DNA from: Listeria_A hofi | GTDB taxonomy: Bacteria; Bacillota; Bacilli; Lactobacillales; Listeriaceae | Direction: 5' to 3' | Length of the DNA: 64,000 nt | Assembly: GCF_963575615.1 (NCBI RefSeq) | Contig: NZ_CAUYTL010000003.1 | Location: 85,836-149,835, forward strand | In this document: positions 27,861-34,502 of the stretch, piece by piece | Layout of the letters: the number at the start of each line of letters is the position of its first letter | How positions within the stretch are numbered: the first letter of the stretch is position 1 | Made by a program: the position numbers and the translations under genes | Notes under the pieces: model-generated | What the model was told of the DNA's origin: nothing | The model's database searches: none | The model's input: only the letters and a program-made list of their open reading frames with translations

Positions 27861-28277
27861 GTGGTTGGTTTGGAGGAGATTTTTGCAGGACTTTGGCAAG
27901 TGTTACAGTATGTTGTAGGTGCTGTAGTGACGGTTATTGTCGCCACTTTTGCAATTGGGAAAATAAAGCCATTGCAAAAAATTGCTATTTTTATTTTATC
28001 GACATCGATTGATTTAGCTTTACGGCCTTATGTTGAAAAAGTTGGGGTCGTTCAAAGTGAAATTGTAATGGTTAGGCAAAATGTGACTGATGTTAAAGAG
28101 GAGTTGGAAGCTTATAAACGTGAAGCAGATCAACGCTTTCAAAAGAAGCAAAATCTGATTGATTCAAATATTAGGCTTGAAAAAAACAACTACGCAAATA
28201 TCAATAAGCGGCTTGATGATGTTCAAGGATTGCTACAAATGCTTATAGATAACAATTTGAAGGGTGGTGAAAAATGA
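27861..28277 (+). CDS. XhlA/holin-associated membrane protein with coiled coil
   Basis: A protein of up to 138 residues with two hydrophobic segments (about residues 8-32 and 36-54) followed by a long charged coiled coil to the end. It lies directly before the holin. Similar proteins assist holin function or anchor at the membrane. GTG 27861 and TTG 27870 are both possible starts. Confidence 0.65.
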   Translation: MVGLEEIFAGLWQVLQYVVGAVVTVIVATFAIGKIKPLQKIAIFILSTSIDLALRPYVEKVGVVQSEIVMVRQNVTDVKEELEAYKREADQRFQKKQNLIDSNIRLEKNNYANINKRLDDVQGLLQMLIDNNLKGGEK

Positions 28278-28570
28278 TGGAACAAACAATCGAATTTGGG
28301 AAAGAAATGTATATCTACATCCCCCTATTAGTCGCAGCTACAACAGCAACTGTTGAAATGCTTAAGAAAACGGGGTGGTTCAAGACACAGCACTTACCAG
28401 TTGTGTCTTTTATTGTGGGGATTTTGCTTGGCTTAGCCGCGATGGTACTTCCAGGCGCAGGAAGTATTGGTGTCATGTTATGGGCTGGTGGAACTGCTGG
28501 CTTGGGTGGAACGTGGGCTTATGAATTTGTTACCAATCGAGCTAAAAAATACGGAGAGGATGATAAATAA
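28274..28570 (+). CDS. Holin
   Basis: A 98-residue protein with two or three transmembrane helices (IPLLVAATTATVEML, VSFIVGILLGLAAMVL, GVMLWAGGTAGLGGTWAY) and a charged C-terminus, right before the endolysin. Size, topology and place are those of Listeria phage holins of the A500 type. Two adjacent ATG codons (28274 and 28277) could allow dual starts. Confidence 0.87.
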   Translation: MMEQTIEFGKEMYIYIPLLVAATTATVEMLKKTGWFKTQHLPVVSFIVGILLGLAAMVLPGAGSIGVMLWAGGTAGLGGTWAYEFVTNRAKKYGEDDK

Positions 28571-29346
28571 TGACAAAATTACACTACAGTGAAAGAAGTT
28601 GGGGTAACATTGCAAAACTGGCAAATGATACAAAGGCAAAGGCTACGGAATTATTCAAGTACGCAGAGGATAACAATATCGAAGTACTAATTTATGAGAC
28701 TATCCGAACAAAAGCACAGCAGGAGGCAAACGTTGCTAGTGGTGCATCACAAACGATGAAGTCCTATCATTTAGTGGGTCAAGCGCTTGATTTCGTACCT
28801 ACGAAAGGTTCAGCAACTATTTGGGACGGATACGAACGTGCAGATATTAAAAAGTTCATTGCTAAAGCTAAAGCATTGGGCTTTGAATGGGGTGGAGATT
28901 GGAAGGGGTTTGTGGATAAACCACACTTGCAGAACAATTATAAGGGTTATGGTACAGATACATTTGGGGATGCACCGAGCAAATCACCGCAAACTCCCTC
29001 TAAACCATCCGCAAGTGGTAGTATTGTAGATTACTTGAACAGTAAAAAGATTGATTCTAGTATGGCTAATCGTAAAAAACTAGCTGTTCAGTATGGTATC
29101 GCAAATTACACGGGAACAGCGTCGCAAAATACGGCTTTATTGAATAAACTAAAAGCCGGCGCTTCAACATCTAAACCAGCGCAATCAGGATACAAAGGCG
29201 CTTCACTAGTTGATTATCTGAAATCAGTTAAGAAAGCGTCTGACTACAGTTCGCGTGCTAAATATGCAACACAGTACGGCATTAAAAACTATAAAGGTAG
29301 TGCTTCGCAGAACTTGCAGTTGTTGAAGAAGATGCGCGGATTTTAA
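28570..29346 (+). CDS. Endolysin, M15 family peptidase (L-alanyl-D-glutamate type)
   Basis: This 258-residue lysin cuts peptidoglycan stem peptides. The N-terminal M15 domain has zinc-site signatures SYHLVGQALDFV (residues 59-70) and KPHL near residue 118, like phage A500 Ply500. The wall-binding part is two repeats of about 50 residues (SIVDYLNSKKIDSS... and SLVDYLKSVKKASD...), a repeat type I recall from Bacillus phage amidases such as XlyA rather than the SH3-like domains of Ply500. A terminator follows. Confidence 0.92.
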   Translation: MTKLHYSERSWGNIAKLANDTKAKATELFKYAEDNNIEVLIYETIRTKAQQEANVASGASQTMKSYHLVGQALDFVPTKGSATIWDGYERADIKKFIAKAKALGFEWGGDWKGFVDKPHLQNNYKGYGTDTFGDAPSKSPQTPSKPSASGSIVDYLNSKKIDSSMANRKKLAVQYGIANYTGTASQNTALLNKLKAGASTSKPAQSGYKGASLVDYLKSVKKASDYSSRAKYATQYGIKNYKGSASQNLQLLKKMRGF

Positions 29347-29358
29347 GTTAAGGATTGA

Positions 29359-29384
29359 AAGCCTCTCGGTTGAGGGGCTTTTGG
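29359..29384 (+). terminator. Terminator of the late operon
   Basis: AAGCCTCTC (29359-29367) pairs with GAGGGGCTT (29372-29380), one G-U, 4-base loop, then TT. It closes the lysis operon. Confidence 0.8.
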
Positions 29385-29428
29385 TACATAAGGAATAATA
29401 AGCAAAATTAATTTTAGATGATTTATTG

Positions 29429-29456
29429 TTTACAGATGGGTTTTAGGTGTTATAAT
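29429..29456 (+). promoter_or_regulatory. Promoter of the HigBA-like pair
   Basis: TTTACA at 29429 and a perfect TATAAT at 29451 with a 16-base spacer, 42 bases before the toxin start. It lies just after the lysis terminator, so the pair is transcribed independently in the lysogen. Confidence 0.75.
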
Positions 29457-29497
29457 GATAATAAGAGGTATTAACCAACGAGGTTAAGGGGAAATTT

Positions 29498-29830
29498 ATG
29501 GAGATATACGCCAAAACTCAAAAAATGACCAAAATATTAAGCGATGAAAGGCTTTTGAGGAAAGAATATGGCAAAGATATAGGAGACAGTCTCAGGTTAA
29601 GGGTTTCAGAGTTTAAAGCAGCTGAGACATTGGAAGATATTAGCCATTTGAAACCTCAGCGGTTACATCAACTTAAAGGAAATAAATATAAAGACTGTTA
29701 TGCAGTAGACTTAACGAAAAACTTCCGTTGCATTTTTGAAGCGTACGACAGTGATGAAGAACGAACTTTAGTCAAAAGTGAAGCGGTAGCAATAAAAATA
29801 ATGGAAGTAGGGGATTATCATGGCAATTAG
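29498..29830 (+). CDS. RelE/HigB-like toxin
   Basis: A 110-residue protein with RelE/ParE/HigB features: LKPQRLHQLKG and a central YAVDLTKNFRCIFEAY strand pair. It is likely a ribosome-dependent mRNA interferase. It is encoded before its antitoxin and overlaps it by 11 bases, the order typical of HigBA. The promoter is just upstream. Confidence 0.82.
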   Translation: MEIYAKTQKMTKILSDERLLRKEYGKDIGDSLRLRVSEFKAAETLEDISHLKPQRLHQLKGNKYKDCYAVDLTKNFRCIFEAYDSDEERTLVKSEAVAIKIMEVGDYHGN

Positions 29831-30923
29831 TGGTTATAAAGTAGAACCCAATTATGCTACAGCCCCAGGAGAGACCTTAAGAGAGGTAATTAATGATCAC
29901 CAAATGACTCAAAAAGAGTTAGCAAGCAGGTTAGATCTTACTCCAAAGCATGTTTCTAATATTATAAATGGAGAAGCGCAGCTTACTCCTGAGACAGCTA
30001 GAAAACTTGAATTTGTATTTGATGTTGATGCTTCTTTTTGGAATTCATTAGAAAAGAATTATCAAGAATATAAGCAAAATAAAGTGGTTGAAGCAAACTT
30101 GCAAAAACAGGAAGAGATTCTAAATTCTTTTCCTGTAAAAGAATTAGAGCAGAAGAAATTTATAGAAAAAGGTTCAAATGCCTCCGAAAGAGTTAACTAT
30201 CTATTGAAGTTTTTTGGCTTCGTATCTTTTGATGCTTTGGAAGCCTACATTGTTAATGATAATAATTTTGCCGGTGCGTATAGATTAGCAGTTAATAATG
30301 GACAAGAAGTAGACAATCATGCTTTAATTTCTTGGATAAGAAAGGGCGATATTGAAGCTGCTAAAATTAATACAGGCGCATTTTCAAAAGAGATTGCAGA
30401 GTCAAGTATTAAAGATTTAAGAAATTTAACGAAAGTGGTAGACCCGCAAATTTTTATTCCTCAATTGCAAAGTTTATGTGCAAATTTTGGAGTAGCAGTT
30501 GTGTTTGTCCCAGAGATAAAAGGGAGCAAGGTTTGTGGAATGACAAGGTGGCTGTCAACTCCTCAAAAAGCTGTAATACAATTAAGTTTGAGGTATAAGA
30601 CTAATGACGTGCTATGGTTTACTTTCTTTCATGAGTTAGGACACATATTAAAACATAAAAAGGAACCGTTTGTAACAACTAAGAACTATGTTTCCAGCGA
30701 AATAGAGGAAGAGGCAAATGATTTTGCTGCAAATATTTTAATACCACCTAATGAATATAGTTCTTTTATTCGAGAAGGAGATTTCAGCTATAATAGTGTG
30801 CAAAATTTTGCTAAGAAAATAGATATCCATCCGGGAATTGTAGTAGGTAGATTACAAAAAGAATGCTATATAAAATATTATCAACTAACAAATTTGAAAG
30901 CTAGATACGAATGGAAAACATAA
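29820..30923 (+). CDS. HigA-like antitoxin fused to ImmA/IrrE metallopeptidase
   Basis: A 367-residue protein. Residues 18-70 are an Xre/HigA helix-turn-helix (MTQKELASRLDLTPKHVSNIING). Residues 230-330 are an ImmA/IrrE zinc peptidase domain with HELGH at His271 and a downstream EEEANDFAANILIP helix that supplies the third ligand. It should neutralise the HigB-like toxin and repress the promoter. The peptidase domain could let it respond to a signal or cleave a regulator, as ImmA does in ICEBs1. Confidence 0.85.
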   Translation: MAISGYKVEPNYATAPGETLREVINDHQMTQKELASRLDLTPKHVSNIINGEAQLTPETARKLEFVFDVDASFWNSLEKNYQEYKQNKVVEANLQKQEEILNSFPVKELEQKKFIEKGSNASERVNYLLKFFGFVSFDALEAYIVNDNNFAGAYRLAVNNGQEVDNHALISWIRKGDIEAAKINTGAFSKEIAESSIKDLRNLTKVVDPQIFIPQLQSLCANFGVAVVFVPEIKGSKVCGMTRWLSTPQKAVIQLSLRYKTNDVLWFTFFHELGHILKHKKEPFVTTKNYVSSEIEEEANDFAANILIPPNEYSSFIREGDFSYNSVQNFAKKIDIHPGIVVGRLQKECYIKYYQLTNLKARYEWKT

Positions 30924-31003
30924 ACATAATTTTTGGTGATTTTTATATACAATGTGTATAAGTACTGTTTTTCATATTGTAGTATCGCTTTTAATTAACT
31001 TGT

Positions 31004-31032
31004 GCCTTCGATTAATTTCGAGGGCTTTTTTA
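31004..31032 (+). terminator. Terminator between the TA pair and the leftward accessory operon
   Basis: GCCTTCGA (31004-31011) pairs with TCGAGGGC (31018-31025), one G-U, 6-base loop, then TTTTTTATTT. Its T-run touches the stop codon of the AP2 gene on the other strand. Confidence 0.75.
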
Positions 31033-31518
31033 TTTATCCAGAATGGGCTTGAAATATTCTGCTTCCGCATCAAGTCGCGCTTGAATTGCATCCTCTTTCT
31101 TCGTGAATCTACCTAAAAAATGCACTTTTCCTTTAAATGTGATGCTGGCCTGCCATTTCTTCCTATCTTCATTCCAGCGTACACCCTTTACACCACTTTT
31201 GTTTTTAGCCGATAGTCTCCGTGTAAGGGCTGATTTCATAGTACCGTCAATGCTATCAACTTCTAGTTTTCGTTCATAAGCTTTCTGTTGCGCTTCTTTT
31301 GTACGTAAATTGCTTACGTGCTTCTTACCGCTTTCTTTTTGAAGGCACCCGCAGGATTGAACCTGACCTCGTTTCAGCCCGTTTGCTAGAGCTTCATGTT
31401 CATTACCGCATTCACATACACACTTCCATCGCGCATTTCCTTTTTCGGAACGTACAAATGATGTCACGGTTAGTCTTCCGAATTTTTGTCCTGTCAAATC
31501 TTTTACACGGCTGTCCAT
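31030..31518 (-). CDS. AP2 domain DNA-binding protein
   Basis: A 162-residue phage protein. The N-terminal part (DLTGQKFGRLTV, CVCECGN, SCGCL) is the cysteine-rich segment found in phage HNH and AP2 homing-type proteins. The C-terminal third is an AP2 DNA-binding domain (SGVKGVRWNEDRKKWQASI ... FLGRFTKKEDAI). No HNH nuclease motif is present, so it binds DNA without obvious cutting ability. It follows the HTH gene after 18 bases with GGAGG and is the last gene of the leftward operon. Confidence 0.85.
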   Translation of the reverse strand: MDSRVKDLTGQKFGRLTVTSFVRSEKGNARWKCVCECGNEHEALANGLKRGQVQSCGCLQKESGKKHVSNLRTKEAQQKAYERKLEVDSIDGTMKSALTRRLSAKNKSGVKGVRWNEDRKKWQASITFKGKVHFLGRFTKKEDAIQARLDAEAEYFKPILDK

Positions 31519-31536
31519 TGTTGTATCCTCCGAATC

Positions 31537-31953
31537 TCAATATTTGCTTATAATAATAAAATCAGTAGATGGGCTTAGTTCAGCAACATACTCAGTTTGC
31601 TCGTTGATAGCATCCATTAGAGCTGGAGTTCCATCGTGTTGCATACTGATTTTAGTTTTTCCCGTTTCTTCTAGCTCTTCTAAGACCTCAATTCCAAAAC
31701 CGCATTGTTCTAAAACCTCTTTTAATTTTTCCGTTTTTGCTTCCTCTTCGTAATCTAAAAGTTTTCGTAATATCGTTTCTGGCGTTTCATTAAATGCTCT
31801 TGCAAACTGCTCTAATGCAGATACTCTCATATGCGCGATAGGCGAGTTTGTAATAATAGACCGTGATAAAGATGACTGAGACATGCCGTGGTACTTTTGT
31901 AGCTGGTACAAAGTCGAATCATATTCAACTAAAAGCTGGCTTATAGGGTGCAT
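31537..31953 (-). CDS. Helix-turn-helix protein resembling AcrIIA1-type autorepressors
   Basis: A 138-residue protein. Residues 1-75 are a helix-turn-helix: STLYQLQKYHGMSQSSLSRS, then VSALEQFARAFNETPETILRKLLDYEEE. From memory this follows the pattern of the AcrIIA1 N-terminal domain (YQL-x-K-x-x-G-[IM]-SQ-x-x-L, then V-x-x-L/VLFEL-type end). The C-terminal 60 residues (EVLEQCGFGIEVLEELEETG... TEYVAELSPSTDF) are a separate small acidic domain that I do not recognise. It lies between the lysin and the right prophage end, one base after an acidic small gene, and its promoter has paired palindromes. Autorepression of this operon is likely; Cas9 inhibition is only possible. Confidence 0.7.
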   Translation of the reverse strand: MHPISQLLVEYDSTLYQLQKYHGMSQSSLSRSIITNSPIAHMRVSALEQFARAFNETPETILRKLLDYEEEAKTEKLKEVLEQCGFGIEVLEELEETGKTKISMQHDGTPALMDAINEQTEYVAELSPSTDFIIISKY

Positions 31954-31954
31954 A

Positions 31955-32359
31955 TTAATCCTCCTCCACGTACTCTAGTTCAACAGTGTAATAGCCCATT
32001 TCTTGCGCATCCTCATCAGTAGACACATATGTAATTACAAATTTTGTTCCTGACGCAATCAATGCTTCTTTTTCTTTTTCGCAATTCTCAGCAGACAAAA
32101 CTTCTACTTCTTCCTAATTATCATAATCAACAAGGTGACACGGAGATTCGTTTTCGATTGAGAAGCAGTATGTATAGTCATTAGTGCTTTCAACTGTAAA
32201 TTCACCGCCGTTTGTCCAGCTTTCTGCGTTTTCAACGGTAATTACTTGACCTTCTTCGAAATCTAGTTCGTAGCTTGTTTCAATAAGGCGGGATAGCCCT
32301 TGAATCATTGCATTCGTATCTTTAGCAATCATATCTTTTGTTAATGTCATCTCAATCAC
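31955..32359 (-). pseudogene. Acidic small protein gene interrupted by an in-frame TAG
   Basis: The frame reads 81 codons from ATG 32359, meets TAG at 32114-32116, then continues open in the same frame for 52 codons to TAA at 31955, one base before the HTH gene. Both halves are strongly acidic and continuous in style (ending VDYDN, resuming EEVEVLS), so the ancestor was probably a 134-residue protein. Nothing here is a family I recognise. As first gene of an operon ending in an AcrIIA1-like HTH gene, it is in the place where Listeria prophages keep anti-CRISPR genes. The 81-residue product may still be made. Confidence 0.75.
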
Positions 32360-32383
32360 TCCGTTTCTCTAACTTATACATTT

Positions 32384-32435
32384 ATTATATCACATATGTG
32401 ATAGGTTGTCTAATATTTATATCGCAAATGTGATA
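32384..32435 (-). promoter_or_regulatory. Promoter with twin palindromic operators for the leftward operon
   Basis: On the minus strand TAGACA (32407-32412) and TATAAT (32384-32389) form a promoter with a 17-base spacer. The perfect palindrome TATCACATATGTGATA (32388-32403) fills the spacer and overlaps the -10 box. A near copy, TATCGCAAATGTGATA, lies at 32420-32435, centre to centre 32 bases away, three helical turns. This is the layout of a dimer-binding autorepressor, most simply the HTH protein of the same operon. Confidence 0.85.
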
Positions 32436-32481
32436 CATTTTTTATGTAAGAATAGATATTTAAAAATAATTTATAAAATGC

Positions 32482-32552
32482 TATAATAGGGTTGTTCTCA
32501 TCCCGAGCATGAGACAAAAAAAGACACCCAAGTGCTAGCCTAGGTGTTTTTT
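32482..32552 (+). ncRNA. Possible small RNA near the prophage right end
   Basis: An extended -10 promoter TGCTATAAT (TATAAT at 32482) points rightward. The predicted transcript would contain the hairpin TCTCAT/ATGAGA (32496-32514) and a terminator ACACC/GGTGT (32524-32547) followed by TTTTTT. There is no reading frame. It may be a short RNA, or the terminated end of an unseen phage transcript. Confidence 0.4.
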
Positions 32553-32675
32553 ATTTACCACTACATCTGTGGTATAATAATAGAATATTGATGATTTGTG
32601 GCACTAATTTGTGGCACATCTACTATAAACGTTGGGGTATAGCCATGTATTTAACCCTGAACAGGAGTAAAGATT
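32553..32675 (+). promoter_or_regulatory. Prophage-chromosome junction region and walK leader
   Basis: The interval holds ATTTGTGGCAC twice, 13 bases apart (32594-32604 and 32607-32617). These resemble arm-type integrase sites, so the attachment core is probably close by. It also has an extended -10 element, TGGTATAAT, at 32570-32578 inside the inverted repeat TACCAC/GTGGTA (32556-32574), and an AGGAG ribosome site at 32663 for walK. walR is not present. The exact att core cannot be set without the left junction. Confidence 0.45.
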
Positions 32676-34502
32676 ATGCGGAGAATGAAGTTTTTTCAAT
32701 CGGTCCAGTTTAGATTTGTCATGATTTATTTGTTGCTCATTTTAGTAGCAATGCAAGTAATAGGGGCTTATTTTGTGCGGGAGTTACAGGATCAGTTGGA
32801 GAAGAACTTTAAAACAGCGATTACAAATAGTGTGAATTTGTTGGAGTACAATGTTCGTGAAGCAATGTTGAAATATACGAACGATGACCAGACGAAGCTT
32901 GAGAGCGACATCCAAGGTATGTTGCTCGATTTCGTTCGTGGTAGCAATGATTTTGAAGATGTGCTAGTCGTAGATAACAAATTGAAAATTATTGGGACAT
33001 CAGATGCTGACAATCAAGGCATTGTTGGGCAAGTCTCGACGAATAAGATGATCAAAAATACAATAAATAGCGGGAATGGCGAAAATAAAATCTTCATGGG
33101 GAAAAATCCAAAACGGCAAATTTGGGTGGATGTTACCCCAATTACTTCAAAAGGAGAGGTTATTGGCGCCATCTATTTGGCTACAGATATTGAGTCGGTT
33201 TATGAGCAGGTTGATAGTATTACGAGTATTTTTATAACAGGAACGTTGCTGGCAATGGTTATTACAGCGATTCTTGGTATTTTACTATCACGGACGATTA
33301 CAAAACCGATTACGGATATGAAACGTCAAGCTTTTGCGATGGCTCGAGGGAATTATACGCGAAAAGTAAAAGTATACGGCATGGATGAAATTGGCCAGCT
33401 GGCGGAATCTTTTAATGCACTCACGAAACGGGTGCAAGAGGCGCAAGCAATGACAGAAGGGGAACGGCGAAAATTATCATCGGTTCTTTCTTATATGACA
33501 GATGGCGTGATTGCAACGGATCGTCGCGGGAAAGTCATCCTGATTAATACGCCTGCGGAGAAGATGTTAAAAATGGCGCATGAGAGTGCTAATGGGAAAC
33601 CAATTACTGATGTGCTTGGTGTGTCGGAGGACTATTCTTTTGATGATTTGATGGAATTAGATGAGTTGACGATGGATCGGAGTACGTTTGATGTCCCGTA
33701 TATTTTACGTGCTAATTTATCGGTTATTCAGCGGGAGACTGGTTTTGTTAATGGGATTATTGCTGTTTTACATGACATTACAGATCAGGAAAAAGTGGAT
33801 CAGGAACGCCGCGATTTTGTATCGAATGTGTCGCATGAGCTCCGGACACCGCTTACGAGTATGCATAGTTATTTAGAAGCGCTTAGTGATGGTGCTTGGC
33901 GTGATGAGGAAATTGCACCTAGATTCTTAGAAGTGACGCAAAGTGAGACAGAGCGGATGATTCGCCTAGTAAACGACTTGTTGAAATTGTCACGGATGGA
34001 TAGTGGACGCACGAATTTAGATAAGAATTTTGTGAATTTTAATGATTTCTTTAATCATATTATTGATCGTTTTGAGATGATGAAGAAGGATAGTATAACG
34101 TTTAAACGTCATTTTACGCGTGATCCTGTTATTATTGAAATCGATGAGGATAAAATTATGCAAGTGATGGATAATATTATTTCGAATGCGAATAAATATT
34201 CACCAGACGGCGGTCGTATAACGTTCTTCTTGCGTAAACGAGAGGATGAAATTCAAGTTAGTATTAGTGATGAAGGTATTGGAATTCCAGAGGAGGACTT
34301 GACGAAAGTGTTTGATCGTTTCTTCCGTGTGGATAAGGCAAGGTCAAGGGAAATGGGAGGAACTGGCTTGGGACTTGCGATTGCGCGTGATGTTATTACA
34401 GCACACGGCGGTGAAATTTGGGCAGAGCGTAATCGGGGGAAAGGCACAACTATTTCGTTCACGCTACCGTACAATGATTTACCGGAGGATGATTGGGAAT
34501 GA
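32676..34502 (+). CDS. walK: Sensor histidine kinase WalK (YycG)
   Basis: A full-length 608-residue kinase of the essential WalRK system that adjusts cell-wall hydrolase expression. Segments: first membrane helix at about 12-32, an extracytoplasmic PAS-like sensor, a second helix at about 183-204, HAMP, a cytoplasmic PAS domain (about 263-370), HisKA with His387 in SNVSHELRTP, and HATPase with the G1/G2 boxes (DEGIGIPEED, GGTGLGLAI). It overlaps yycH by 4 bases. The partner walR, normally directly upstream, is displaced by prophage DNA. Confidence 0.97.
   Translation: MRRMKFFQSVQFRFVMIYLLLILVAMQVIGAYFVRELQDQLEKNFKTAITNSVNLLEYNVREAMLKYTNDDQTKLESDIQGMLLDFVRGSNDFEDVLVVDNKLKIIGTSDADNQGIVGQVSTNKMIKNTINSGNGENKIFMGKNPKRQIWVDVTPITSKGEVIGAIYLATDIESVYEQVDSITSIFITGTLLAMVITAILGILLSRTITKPITDMKRQAFAMARGNYTRKVKVYGMDEIGQLAESFNALTKRVQEAQAMTEGERRKLSSVLSYMTDGVIATDRRGKVILINTPAEKMLKMAHESANGKPITDVLGVSEDYSFDDLMELDELTMDRSTFDVPYILRANLSVIQRETGFVNGIIAVLHDITDQEKVDQERRDFVSNVSHELRTPLTSMHSYLEALSDGAWRDEEIAPRFLEVTQSETERMIRLVNDLLKLSRMDSGRTNLDKNFVNFNDFFNHIIDRFEMMKKDSITFKRHFTRDPVIIEIDEDKIMQVMDNIISNANKYSPDGGRITFFLRKREDEIQVSISDEGIGIPEEDLTKVFDRFFRVDKARSREMGGTGLGLAIARDVITAHGGEIWAERNRGKGTTISFTLPYNDLPEDDWE

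Larger units (their letters stand above)
1..32640. mobile_element. Prophage, right-hand part (cos-type siphovirus)
   Basis: A continuous run of phage genes goes from replication through packaging, head, tail and lysis to accessory genes, nearly all rightward until 31 kb. The left end, integrase and lysogeny repressor are outside the window. The right boundary is inferred: phage-type genes end at 32.36 kb and the host walK begins at 32,676, with a pair of 11-base direct repeats in between. Module order and the M15 endolysin are typical of temperate Listeria siphoviruses. Confidence 0.93.

Noticed and set aside
32630..32650. GGGGTATAGCCA before walK as the 5' end of a tRNA-Gln att site
   Set aside because: The rest does not fold as a tRNA; there is no anticodon arm or TTCGA loop. 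The likeness is limited to about a dozen bases.
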